DNA of 64,000 bases from CALMBW01 sp963779645. GTDB taxonomy: Bacteria > Actinomycetota > CADDZG01 > WHSQ01. Location: assembly GCA_963779645.1 (NCBI GenBank), contig CAVZYX010000005.1, forward strand, positions 1,736,001-1,800,000, written 5' to 3'. Positions 44,339 to 52,266 of this stretch are shown here, one piece after another. A model generated the notes under the pieces. That model did no database searches and was not told the DNA's origin. It saw only the letters and a list, made by a program, of their open reading frames with translations. Every line of letters starts with the position of its first letter. Position 1 is the first letter of the stretch. Made by a program: the position numbers and the translations under genes.

Positions 44339-46557
44339 GCCGGGTCCGGCTCTGGCTCCGGATGCCGCCCTCCAGTCTCCTCAAGGACGTGTTCTACGAC
44401 CTGTTCCTCGCCTTCGATCTGGATTTTGGGGAGGATCCGATCCAGCCACTTCGGTAGCCACCAGTTCGCGTCGCCGAGCAGCTCCATCGTGGCCGGGACG
44501 AGCACCATGCGTACCAGCGTTGCATCGACGAGGATCGCCACGGCGAGGCCCAGCCCGAATAACTTGATCTCTCGTTCTTCGAAACCGAACACGAACGTGA
44601 GGAATAGGACGACCATGATGGCTGCAGCCGCAGTGATGACGCGTGCCGTGGCAGCAAGTCCGTTAACGACCGCCAGTTTGTTGTCCTTCAACCGCACGTA
44701 CTCCTCACGGATCCGCGACAGGAGAAAGATCTCGTAGTCCATGGACAGACCGAAAAGGATTGTGAACAGCATCATCGGGACCCATGCAGCGATCGGCCCC
44801 GTGGTCTCCACCCCGAAGAAGTCCTTTAGCCAACCCCACTGGAAGACCGCGACGATCGCGCCGTATGCCGCGCCGATCGACAGCAGGTTCATGATCGCTG
44901 CCTTGATCGGGACGACGATCGAGCGGAACACCACGACCAGTAGCAAGAACGACAGGATGATGACAACTGACAACAGGATCGGCAGCCTGTCGGCGTTCGC
45001 CTGGCTGAAGTCCACAGTCCCTGCGGTGAGTCCGCCCACGAAAACATCCGTGCCACCCGCCGCCTGGGGGATCACCTCGTCTCGAACCTTTTTGACGAGC
45101 TGCGTCGTGGCATCGTCCTGCGGGGAAGTGGTCGGGAAGGCGACCATGATCGCCGCGTCACCAGCTTCATTCGGTTGTGGAGGCGCCACGAACGCGATGC
45201 CTTCTGTCTGCTGCAACGCCTGGCCGAGACTCTCCAGGTTGGCCAGATCGTCGGGTGAGTTCACCTCGGCGGCGAGGAGGAGCGGACCGGTGAATCCGGG
45301 GCCGAAGCCTTCGACCTGGAGGTCGTAAGCCTTGCGGCTGCTCCTGTCGGGAGCGCCAGATCCTGCATCGGCGAAGCCGAGCCTGATGGAGAACACCGGG
45401 ATCGCCATCACGACTAAGACGGTGAGCCCAGCGATGGCGGCGGTCCAGGGACGTTTCTGGATCACGTGGCTCCAGCGCCGCGCCCATGTCTCCTTCGGCG
45501 AGGACTCGTCCCGATGGAACCAAGGTAGACGCCACTTGTCGACGTTGCGACCTACGAAGCCCAGCAGCGCGGGGAGCAAAGTGACCGACGCGATCATCGT
45601 CACTGCGACGGTCGCGGCCCCACCGATCGCAACACCTTCGACGAATTCGAATCCCATCAGCAGGATGCCGAGGAACGAGATCACAACCGTCGTGCCGGCG
45701 AACAGCACGGCTTTGCCCGAGGTCGTGATGGCGACCATCGTCGCCTGCTCGGGGTCCAGCCCCTTGTGCAGCTGCTCGCGATAACGGGTGACGATGAACA
45801 GCGCGTAGTCGATTCCGACTCCCAGACCGATCATCGAGGCAAGCTGGGGAGTGAACTCTGGGACGCTCAAGAAGTTGGCGAAGAGTGTGATGAGTGCCAT
45901 GCCGATGCCGATCCCGAACAGAGCGATGCCGATCGGCAGACCCATCGCAAGGACGGACCCGAATGCGACCAACAGGATCAGGATCGCGAAGAGCAGACCG
46001 ATGCCTTCAGTGGCACCGGGTTCTTCGAACTCGGAGAACACGATGACTGGGCCACCGGCTTCGATGTTCAGACCGTCGCCCTCGGCCTTGTTGACCAGCG
46101 CAACGATCTCGTCACCGGTCTCGGGGGGAACCGGGGTGCCTTCAACGAAGGTGAAGTGGACCGTCGCGAAAGCGATCGTCCCATCCTCAGAGATCTGCCC
46201 TTGACCTTGTTCGGAATATGGCGATTCGATGGCGGGCTCGCCGTTGTCGCGCTTGGCGACCCGATCTACCTCTCCAAGCTCGGCCAACAATGCTTCGATC
46301 CGTTCTCGAACGGAGGGATCATCGACACCTTGCTCGGCCTTGAAAACGATGTCTGCCGTATCACCCGCTTGTTGCGGGAACTTCTCCTCGAGAAGATCGA
46401 ATGCCGCTTGCGAGTCCGTTCCCGGCAGCGAGAAATCCTGTGAGAAATCTCCACCTGCAGTGCCGGCGAACGCGTTCGCGCCGACCATGACCAAGATCCA
46501 TACGAGCAATGTGCGCCACCGCCTGCGGTAGCACGCGCGCGCTAAACGCTCCAACAT
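44329..46557 (-). CDS. MMPL-family RND transporter
   Basis: 742 residues, two homologous halves. Each has one membrane helix, a large outer domain and a cluster of helices; the first cluster includes ASMIGLGVGIDYALFIVTRYRE and the second FTILFGLSMDYEIFLLSRIREEY, the paired GxxxDYxxF-type signatures of MMPL/hopanoid-type exporters. It starts MLERLARACYRRRWRTLLVW. Members export lipids or drugs using the proton gradient. AGGAGG lies 8 bases before the ATG. It is the next gene after bioA-bsaP on the same strand but separated by 120 bases. Confidence 0.9.
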   Translation of the reverse strand: MLERLARACYRRRWRTLLVWILVMVGANAFAGTAGGDFSQDFSLPGTDSQAAFDLLEEKFPQQAGDTADIVFKAEQGVDDPSVRERIEALLAELGEVDRVAKRDNGEPAIESPYSEQGQGQISEDGTIAFATVHFTFVEGTPVPPETGDEIVALVNKAEGDGLNIEAGGPVIVFSEFEEPGATEGIGLLFAILILLVAFGSVLAMGLPIGIALFGIGIGMALITLFANFLSVPEFTPQLASMIGLGVGIDYALFIVTRYREQLHKGLDPEQATMVAITTSGKAVLFAGTTVVISFLGILLMGFEFVEGVAIGGAATVAVTMIASVTLLPALLGFVGRNVDKWRLPWFHRDESSPKETWARRWSHVIQKRPWTAAIAGLTVLVVMAIPVFSIRLGFADAGSGAPDRSSRKAYDLQVEGFGPGFTGPLLLAAEVNSPDDLANLESLGQALQQTEGIAFVAPPQPNEAGDAAIMVAFPTTSPQDDATTQLVKKVRDEVIPQAAGGTDVFVGGLTAGTVDFSQANADRLPILLSVVIILSFLLLVVVFRSIVVPIKAAIMNLLSIGAAYGAIVAVFQWGWLKDFFGVETTGPIAAWVPMMLFTILFGLSMDYEIFLLSRIREEYVRLKDNKLAVVNGLAATARVITAAAAIMVVLFLTFVFGFEEREIKLFGLGLAVAILVDATLVRMVLVPATMELLGDANWWLPKWLDRILPKIQIEGEEQVVEHVLEETGGRHPEPEPDPAQS

Positions 46558-46650
46558 CTGAGAACCCTCCTAAAGTTGTCCGCTTCCATAAGTTTCAACC
46601 GCCACCGTACCGTCGCGGCCTCCCCATTTCCGACCCGATTTCTTGAATTG

Positions 46651-46666
46651 CTTAGAGAGATCTAAG
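46651..46666. terminator. small inverted repeat after bsaP
   Basis: CTTAGA-GAGA-TCTAAG lies 13 bases past the bsaP stop on the minus strand and about 95 bases upstream of the MMPL gene. It may be a weak terminator of the biotin operon or an operator of the MMPL gene; the sequence does not decide. Confidence 0.3.
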
Positions 46667-46678
46667 TTCGCGATGCGT

Positions 46679-46840
46679 TCATACAGGGCCGTGTTTCTTG
46701 CAGCGGGCCTTGTAGCCGGTGGGCGTTACCTGCCCGATCAGCTTCTTGCCACATTCTGGGCAGAACCTCGGGGGATCGAGTTCTCTGCGACAGGAACCAT
46801 CGCATTCGGCCCCCGGACGACCGCACCAGACACAGAACAT
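46679..46840 (-). CDS. bsaP: biotin synthase auxiliary protein (BsaP-like)
   Basis: A 53-residue protein in the gap after bioB. Cys pairs FCVWCGRPG near the start and PPRFCPECGKKL in the middle, then QVTPTGYKARCKKHGPV. This is the pattern of the small BsaP protein encoded next to bioB in mycobacteria and relatives, where it is needed for BioB to insert sulfur into dethiobiotin. The ATG at 46840 is preceded in frame by GTG, and either may start; there is no strong Shine-Dalgarno. Same strand as bioB with a 55-base gap. The reading on the opposite strand (46643-46894) is a shadow. Confidence 0.8.
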   Translation of the reverse strand: MFCVWCGRPGAECDGSCRRELDPPRFCPECGKKLIGQVTPTGYKARCKKHGPV

Positions 46841-46895
46841 CACGTCTCTGCTCGTTTCAGGGGAAATGACGCGCAGTTCCGAGCGGAGACGTGAT

Positions 46896-47903
46896 TCATA
46901 TGACTTTCGAGAGAACCCCGATCGGCATCTTGAGGTCGTCGAGCATCTGAAGATCGGATTGCGGCTCGCGCCCCAATGTCGTGAGGTAGTTGCCGACGAT
47001 CAGCGCGTTGATCCCGGATGTCATCCCCAGCGCCTGGAGCTCGCGGAGAGTGACCTCGCGGCCCCCTGCATACCGAAGGATCACTTCTGGTAGCCCGAGC
47101 CTGAACAGAGCGATCCATCTGATCGCTTCAAGAGCGGGAACGAGCGAACGATCTTCGAGGGGAGTACCGGGCCGCGGGTTCAGGAAGTTGAGCGGCACTT
47201 CAGCCGGGTCAACATCTCGTAGTTGAGCGATCAACTCGATCCGTTGCTCGACCGTTTCACCCATCCCGATGATCGCTCCACAACAGAGTTCCATCCCGAC
47301 TTCCCTCACGAGCATGCAGGTTTCGTAACGCTCCTCCCACGAGTGGGTGGTGACGATCTGCGGGAAGTAAGAGCGTGCGGTTTCGAGGTTGTGGTTGTAG
47401 CGATGCACTCCACCCCCGGCAAGCTGTCGTGCTTGAGTTTTGGTCAGGATCCCCAGGCTTGCGGCCACGTTCAACCCGGTCTCGGCATTGACGAGCCGTG
47501 TCGCTTCCAAAACTTGATCGATCATGCGCTGATCGGGGCCGCGCAACGCAGCAACGATGCAGAACTCGGAAGCGCCGAGTCGCTGAGTCTCGCGCGCGGC
47601 CTCCAATATCTCGCCCATATCCAGGATCGGAGTGGCGCGGACGGGAGAGTCCGAGAACTTTGATGACTGCGAACAGAAATGACAGTCCTCGGGACAGCCG
47701 CCCGTCTTCGCAGAAAGGATGCCTTCGACCTCGACCTCGGGGCCACAGCGTGCAAGACGAACCTCGTGCGCTAACGCCGCAAGACCGGGCACCTCCGCAT
47801 CGGGGAGCTCGGCAAGAGCGGCCAGCTCTTCGAGCTTCAGATCCCGGCCCTCATCGAGGAGTGCCGTTCGAGCGCCGTCGAGCAGTTCTCTTGCCGTGCT
47901 CAT
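46896..47903 (-). CDS. bioB: biotin synthase
   Basis: 335 residues, radical SAM. GGCPEDCHFCSQSS near residue 67-80 binds the [4Fe-4S]/SAM cluster. YNHNLETARSYFPQIVTTHSW and GAIIGMGET are BioB-specific. By eye against E. coli, the Cys ligand of the second cluster in FCMGAA is kept (FCIVAA) and the one in VCSGG is kept with an extra neighbour (ELCCGA), but the one in EACMTLG is replaced (NVAASLG). An additional Cys appears in RYETCMLV. The auxiliary cluster may therefore differ from the classical [2Fe-2S]. It starts 4 bases inside the end of bioD (ATGA). Confidence 0.93.
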   Translation of the reverse strand: MSTARELLDGARTALLDEGRDLKLEELAALAELPDAEVPGLAALAHEVRLARCGPEVEVEGILSAKTGGCPEDCHFCSQSSKFSDSPVRATPILDMGEILEAARETQRLGASEFCIVAALRGPDQRMIDQVLEATRLVNAETGLNVAASLGILTKTQARQLAGGGVHRYNHNLETARSYFPQIVTTHSWEERYETCMLVREVGMELCCGAIIGMGETVEQRIELIAQLRDVDPAEVPLNFLNPRPGTPLEDRSLVPALEAIRWIALFRLGLPEVILRYAGGREVTLRELQALGMTSGINALIVGNYLTTLGREPQSDLQMLDDLKMPIGVLSKVI

Positions 47904-48532
47904 CCCACCTCCTCGGCCAGCCTATCGATGAGCTCCTCGCAATCGACGACCACGAATAGCCCTGCGACTTCCTCTAACCACCTTCGATTGCGTACATGCA
48001 GGTCAGAGCGTGCATCGTAACGATTGAGGAACACGATCACGTCACTCTCTCCGAACGCGTCGCGAGACAGCTGTACCGCGTTGATGGTCCCGAGGCCGGG
48101 ATCAGCGACCAGCAAGATGGTGTCGGCTCCGATGGCCTCCGCCAGGTCTGCCGAATCACCGTCATCTGCGAGAGGCGATCGCGGCCCCCCTGCCCCCTCC
48201 ACGAAGGTGATCCCCGTCTCCGGGATATTCAATTCATCCACGAGATCCGCGATCGAGAACGGCTCGAGCTCGAGCACCTCGGCCGCCATGGGTGGAGCCA
48301 GCGGAACGCCATACCAACGGTGTTCCGGACAGACGGCCTCCACCTTTTCGTCGCTGGCGGACGCCAGGATCTCTGCGTCCGTCGATCCGGCTCCAGGTTC
48401 GAAGGATTGCGCAGGCTTCCGAGCGTGTGTCTCGACACCTCGCCGGCGAAGGACCCGGATCGCTCCGGCGGTGACCCACGTCTTGCCGATCTCGGTCCCC
48501 GTCCCCGTAACGAAGACCGTTCTAGTAAGCAG
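47900..48532 (-). CDS. bioD: dethiobiotin synthetase, probable CTG start
   Basis: 210 residues. The P-loop VFVTGTGTEIGKT stands right at the N-terminus, followed by KPAQSFEPG, FVEGAGGPRSPLADDG and later switch regions, as in BioD. Between the upstream in-frame stop and the P-loop there is no ATG, GTG or TTG. The only near-cognate initiator is CTG at 48532, and it has a perfect GGAGG (48538-48542) 5 bases upstream. The product starts MLTRTVFVTG. It overlaps bioF by 11 bases. It closes the ureido ring of dethiobiotin using CO2 and ATP. Confidence 0.85.
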   Translation of the reverse strand: MLTRTVFVTGTGTEIGKTWVTAGAIRVLRRRGVETHARKPAQSFEPGAGSTDAEILASASDEKVEAVCPEHRWYGVPLAPPMAAEVLELEPFSIADLVDELNIPETGITFVEGAGGPRSPLADDGDSADLAEAIGADTILLVADPGLGTINAVQLSRDAFGESDVIVFLNRYDARSDLHVRNRRWLEEVAGLFVVVDCEELIDRLAEEVG

Positions 48533-49647
48533 TCTGACCTCCGAGAACGAAGTCGAGTGCCGTCATCAGGCCTTCGACATGATCGTCGGTATGCGCGGCG
48601 GAGAGCGTGAGGCGGAGACGTGATGTCCCAGGAGGAACGCTCGGTGGGCGGATCGCAGGCACCAGGTAGCCCATCTCCTCGAGCTTGCGCGACACCTCGA
48701 CCGCGCGGTCTTCCTCGCCGACAACGATGGGAACGATTGGGGAGGGATGCCCTGGCCGGATGAGCTCAACATGAGCTCGCAGGCGTTCTACGAGCGCTTC
48801 GCCCTCCGCGGACCGAAGGATGCGAAGCGCTGCGAGAGCGGCGGCAGCATCTGCGGGACTTCCCGCGGTCGTGAAGATGAATGGGCGCGCCTCATTTATC
48901 AAAAGGTCGGCGAACTCCTCGTCGCATGCGATGAACCCACCGGCCGAGCCGAGGAACTTCGACAGTGTCCCCACCCGGATCCGCTCCACGTTGGCCGTAG
49001 CGCTCGGATGGGGACCGAGCACAGCGTGAGCCTCGTCGAGGATCAGGAGGGCCGAATGTCTCTCGCAAACGTTCGTCAGATCGTCGATCGGCGCGACGTC
49101 ACCGTCCATCGAGAAGACGGAATCGCTGATGACGAGAGCGGGCTTCTCCGCGCTGGTGAGGATTTCGTCGAGAGCATCGATGTCGCGATGGGGGTAGACC
49201 GAGGTCTCTCCCCGGGCCAAGCGGCACCCATCGACGATCGACGCGTGGTTGAGCTCGTCCGAGCAGATGAGGGTGCCCTTGGTGCCGAGTACAGACAACA
49301 CACCTAAGTTGGCTGCGAAGCCATTGGGGAAGAGGACAGCCCGCTCCTTGCCTTTCCAGTCGGCGAGTTCCTCTTCGAGCTCCCGGTGGATCGACCGAGC
49401 CCCAACGATGAGGCGCGGCGGACCCAGACCCCGCACCATCTCTATCGAGAGCGGCCTTCGCTGCTTCGATGACGACGGGATGTTGAGTAAGGCCGAGATA
49501 GTCATTCGATGCGAAGGAGACGATGGACTTCCCCTCGGGGGTTCCAAACTCCGGCCCACTACCCTTCAGATCGCGGACGCGACGCCAGCGACCAGCCTGC
49601 ATGGTCGTGTGGTTGCGCTGCTTCGCTCGGTCGAACCAGTCGCTCAT
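48522..49647 (-). pseudogene. bioF: 8-amino-7-oxononanoate synthase, one frameshift near 49415
   Basis: Starts at ATG 49647, overlapping the bioA stop (ATGA), with MSDWFDRAKQR, then SFASNDYLGLTQHP and DRDGAGSGSAA. The frame is then lost. The +1 frame resumes with LIVGARSIHRELEEELADWKGKERAVLFPNGF, SDELNHASIVDG, LLILDEAHAVLG and the PLP-Lys region TLSKFLGSAGG. Treating one base near 49411-49420 as extra restores 374 residues. Class II PLP enzyme joining pimeloyl thioester and alanine. No other damage is visible, so a sequence error is likely. Confidence 0.87.
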
Positions 49648-50930
49648 GAGGACTCTTCTATCTCCTCGACGATCGCTTCGTGGAGCGCATCGACCATCTG
49701 CTCGATCTCGTCCGCGTTGAACGTTAGGTGAGGCATCAGGACAACGACATCGCCCAGAGGCCTGATCAACACCCCGCGACGAACCGCGGACGCACAGACT
49801 CGCCGACCTCTTCGATGAGAGGGCTCCAGTTCCACCCCGCACATCAAACCCTCGAGACGGATGTCCTTAACGATCGGCAGCGGCCGGACCTTGGTGTCGA
49901 GTAACTCGCGAAGCTGCACGCTCCGTTTGCGCACGTTGTCCAAGACGTCGTTCTCCCGAAGCAGTTGCAGATGCTTTAGCGCTACTGCGGCTGCGAGCGC
50001 ATTACCTCCATAGGAATGTCCGTGGTACAGCGTCTTGCTCGAGAGGTCCTCACCTAGGAACGCGTCGTACACGCGCCGGTTGGCCGCGGTTGCCGACATC
50101 GGCAGGTAACCGCCCGTGATCCCTTTCCCCAAGACCATGATGTCGGGACGCAGACCGCAGCGCTCCGACGCGAACAGCGTGCCCGTGCGACCGAAGCCGG
50201 TGGCCACCTCGTCACAGATGAGCAACGCGCCGGTTTCCTCACATGCATCTCGAAGGTGACCGAACTCCGCCGGCGGACAAACCTTTATCCCAGCCGCTCC
50301 TTGCACCAGCGGTTCGACAACCACAGCGGCCAGGGTGTTTGCGTGTTGCCTGATGAGTGCGGCCGCTACTTGCATGCAGTCGGCATCGTCGAAACCGGGA
50401 GCTCGCAACACTGGGAATCGGAGCGGATCGAAGAGGTCGGTACCGAAACCTCCGCCTCCGACGGATAGTGACCCGACGGTATCGCCGTGGTACGCATCGC
50501 CGAACGCGAGATAGGTCGTGCGCCCCTCGACTCCGGTGTTCACCCAGTACTGGAACGCGATCTTCAGGGCTTGCTCGGCCGCAGACGCTCCGTCTGATGC
50601 GAAGAGGAAGTGGGGGTCGTCAACAGGGACGACCTCTGCGAGAGCTTCGCCAAGCTCGATCACCACTCGCACCCCGTTCCCGAGGAGCGTGGCGTGGGCC
50701 AGGGATCCGATCTGCTCGGTAAGCACAGCATCCAGTTCGGGGACGCGATGGCCGAGGGTGGTCACCCACAGGGAAGAGATGGCGTCGAGGTAACGGTTGC
50801 CGTCGACATCGAAGACGTACGCACCCTGGGCCCGCTCGATGATGACGGGCTCGTTGTCGGGGTAGCTGGTCATTTGCGTGAACCCGTGCCACACCCGGGC
50901 TGCATCGCGGTCGACCCATTCCTTGCCCAT
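49644..50930 (-). CDS. bioA: adenosylmethionine-8-amino-7-oxononanoate aminotransferase
   Basis: 428 residues, class III aminotransferase. DAISSLWVTTLGHRVPELD near the front, SDGASAAEQALKIAFQYW, GDAYHGDTVGSLSVGG, LLICDEVATGFGRTGTLFASE, and the PLP Lys in MVLGKGITGGYLPMSAT identify BioA. It makes 7,8-diaminononanoate. First gene of bioA-bioF-bioD-bioB-bsaP. The ATG at 50930 has no Shine-Dalgarno, and TAGGGT (50941-50946) as a -10 ends 10 bases upstream, suggesting a very short leader. It ends overlapping bioF. Confidence 0.93.
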   Translation of the reverse strand: MGKEWVDRDAARVWHGFTQMTSYPDNEPVIIERAQGAYVFDVDGNRYLDAISSLWVTTLGHRVPELDAVLTEQIGSLAHATLLGNGVRVVIELGEALAEVVPVDDPHFLFASDGASAAEQALKIAFQYWVNTGVEGRTTYLAFGDAYHGDTVGSLSVGGGGFGTDLFDPLRFPVLRAPGFDDADCMQVAAALIRQHANTLAAVVVEPLVQGAAGIKVCPPAEFGHLRDACEETGALLICDEVATGFGRTGTLFASERCGLRPDIMVLGKGITGGYLPMSATAANRRVYDAFLGEDLSSKTLYHGHSYGGNALAAAVALKHLQLLRENDVLDNVRKRSVQLRELLDTKVRPLPIVKDIRLEGLMCGVELEPSHRRGRRVCASAVRRGVLIRPLGDVVVLMPHLTFNADEIEQMVDALHEAIVEEIEESS

Positions 50931-50940
50931 GATGGGCGCG

Positions 50941-50966
50941 ACCCTAAAGGATTCTTTGTAAGAATC
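50941..50966 (-). promoter_or_regulatory. bio operon promoter region with 17-bp palindrome
   Basis: GATTCTT-TGT-AAGAATC (50950-50966) is a perfect 7-bp inverted repeat directly upstream of the -10 candidate TAGGGT (50941-50946, minus strand). It occupies the spacer between -35 and -10 of bioA. It does not match the known BirA, BioR or BioQ sites I can recall, so it is a candidate operator for an unidentified biotin regulator. Confidence 0.55.
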
Positions 50967-51027
50967 ATCACCTGTGAGGGGGTCAATCCCGCACAGATTC
51001 GGGCGGCGGGGCGGCGAAGGGACTGGG

Positions 51028-51732
51028 ATGGTTCAGAAAGCGATGGCGGGCACGACCAAAGACGCCAAGGTGAAGGGGTTCTTCATCTTCGTCGGCGGCG
51101 TGATCCTTCTGATCCTCACGTTCTGGGCTGCGGCGGTGATCATCGACGAAGTCGTGCCCCGGGTCATTCGCAAGTTCTTCGACACTCCGGTACTCGACTT
51201 CATCCTCAATTTCCGTACCGGATCTTTCACGCCGGTCATGAAGTTCTTCAGCATCTTCGGGTCGACGGCCTTTGGCCTCATCGTCCTCTTGGGGATGGCC
51301 GTCTACTCCTACATAGCGACCAAGGACGTTCGTTTCCCGATCTTCTACGCCGTGATGGCGCTGGGTGCCTTCGTCCTGGACGACGTCATCAAGGAACTCG
51401 TTCCCCTACCTCGGCCCCCGGTCCGCCAACTCGTCTCGGCCTCGGGACCGTCTTTCCCGAGTGGCCACACGATGGTGGCTGCTGCTGCGGCTTATGCGGT
51501 CGCCTTCTTCATCATCGAGAGACAACCGACGAGACGGATGGTGTGGGTCTGGCCCGCCACGAGCCTCATCGCCGTCCTCGTCGGGTTCAGTCGCTGCTAC
51601 CTCGGGGTGGCCTGGCCCACCGATGTCTTGGCCGGTTATGCGATGGGGGTCGGTTACGGAACGATCTGCGGAGCCGCGGTCAAGACGTTCTTCGGCTATC
51701 ACCGGCTCTGGCCCCGCCGCGCCGTCCGCTGA
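51028..51732 (+). CDS. PAP2-family membrane phosphatase
   Basis: 234 residues from ATG 51028 (GAAGGGA upstream); the frame is open from 50974. About six membrane helices. The PAP2 signature is intact: KELVPLPRPP (KxxxxxxRP), SGPSFPSGHTM (PSGH) and SRCYLGVAWPTDVLAG (SRxxxxxHxxxD with Trp in place of His). It would dephosphorylate phosphatidic acid, undecaprenyl diphosphate or similar lipids at the membrane. The His-to-Trp change in the third motif is unusual and may affect activity. It is divergent from bioA and followed by tRNA genes. Confidence 0.85.
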   Translation: MVQKAMAGTTKDAKVKGFFIFVGGVILLILTFWAAAVIIDEVVPRVIRKFFDTPVLDFILNFRTGSFTPVMKFFSIFGSTAFGLIVLLGMAVYSYIATKDVRFPIFYAVMALGAFVLDDVIKELVPLPRPPVRQLVSASGPSFPSGHTMVAAAAAYAVAFFIIERQPTRRMVWVWPATSLIAVLVGFSRCYLGVAWPTDVLAGYAMGVGYGTICGAAVKTFFGYHRLWPRRAVR

Positions 51733-51780
51733 TCGGGAAGAGAACGGGCTTGGGCGGGGTTATCCTGCGGCACCAAGGCT

Positions 51781-51852
51781 GGCGGCGTGGCCGAGTGGCT
51801 TAGGCAAGGGCCTGCAAAGCCCTGTACAGCGGTTCGATTCCGCTCGCCGCCT
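51781..51852 (+). tRNA. tRNA-Cys (GCA)
   Basis: Acceptor GGCGGCG pairs with CGCCGCC (51845-51851), with U as discriminator, the tRNA-Cys identity base. The anticodon loop is CTGCAAA (GCA), and the T arm is AGCGG-TTCGATT-CCGCT. No CCA is encoded. All arms are present. Confidence 0.95.
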
Positions 51853-51863
51853 CTGTCGTACTG

Positions 51864-51918
51864 CGAACCTTCTTATCGCTCGCCCATTGCCTCCTTTGAA
51901 AGCGATAAGGAAGGTTCG
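51864..51918. repeat. 17-bp hairpin between the tRNA genes
   Basis: Left arm CGAACCTTCTTATCGCT (51864-51880) pairs with 51901-51918 with a single bulged G; the loop is 20 bases. It occupies most of the 87-base gap between tRNA-Cys and tRNA-Val. It is too long for a simple terminator and lacks a clear T tract, so it may be a structured processing signal or a short mobile-repeat relic. Confidence 0.7.
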
Positions 51919-51939
51919 TTAGATAGACTGCCAAGCCCT

Positions 51940-52011
51940 GGGGCGTTAGCTCAGCGGGAGAGCGCTTGCTCGACACGCAAGAGGTCACTGGTTCAATCCC
52001 AGTACGCCCCA
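51940..52011 (+). tRNA. tRNA-Val (GAC)
   Basis: Acceptor GGGGCGT pairs with ACGCCCC (52004-52010), discriminator A. The anticodon stem CTTGC/GCAAG encloses loop TCGACAC, anticodon GAC (51972-51974). The T arm is ACTGG-TTCAATC-CCAGT. No CCA is encoded. Confidence 0.95.
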
Positions 52012-52018
52012 CGTCAAA

Positions 52019-52040
52019 GGCCCCCGGGAAACCGGGGGCC
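52019..52040 (+). terminator. GC-rich hairpin after tRNA-Val
   Basis: GGCCCCCGG-GAAA-CCGGGGGCC is a perfect 9-bp stem with a GAAA tetraloop starting 8 bases after tRNA-Val. No T tract follows, but position and stability fit transcription termination of the tRNA unit. Confidence 0.75.
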
Positions 52041-52194
52041 TGATGCGTTAGGGAGCCCGGCTAACCAGAGCAAGTTTGGGCGTCCCAGTAATCTGCCGAT
52101 AGACAGGGAGAGCCAGCCTTCCTTTCTTGCGTAGTTCCATAAGAAGGCGATTGTGATTACTTTGTCCTAAGTGTCCGTTTCCGGGACACGGCGG

Positions 52195-52244
52195 CGACTC
52201 CTCTTTCCGAGTCAAGAAGGCATCAGCGTCGGAAAGAGGGGTCG
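52195..52244 (+). promoter_or_regulatory. 16-bp leader hairpin upstream of the sulfatase gene
   Basis: Arm CGACTCCTCTTTCCGA (52195-52210) pairs with 52229-52244, 16 bp with one G-U pair, around an 18-base loop. It ends 22 bases before the sulfatase ATG at 52267, inside the probable 5' leader. A second small stem, GTGTCC/GGACAC (52171-52189), precedes it. It could be an RNA control element or a DNA operator; no riboswitch class is recognised. Confidence 0.6.
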
Positions 52245-52266
52245 TAAAGACTCAGCACGGAGGGGC

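Noticed and set aside
46643..46894. Plus-strand frame of 83 codons between MMPL and bioB
   Set aside because: It is antisense to the BsaP-like gene, which has conserved Cys motifs; this frame has none.
50610..51803. Long plus-strand frame across bioA and the PAP2 gene
   Set aside because: Arg/Gly-rich composition and overlap of two well-identified genes on different strands mark it as a shadow.
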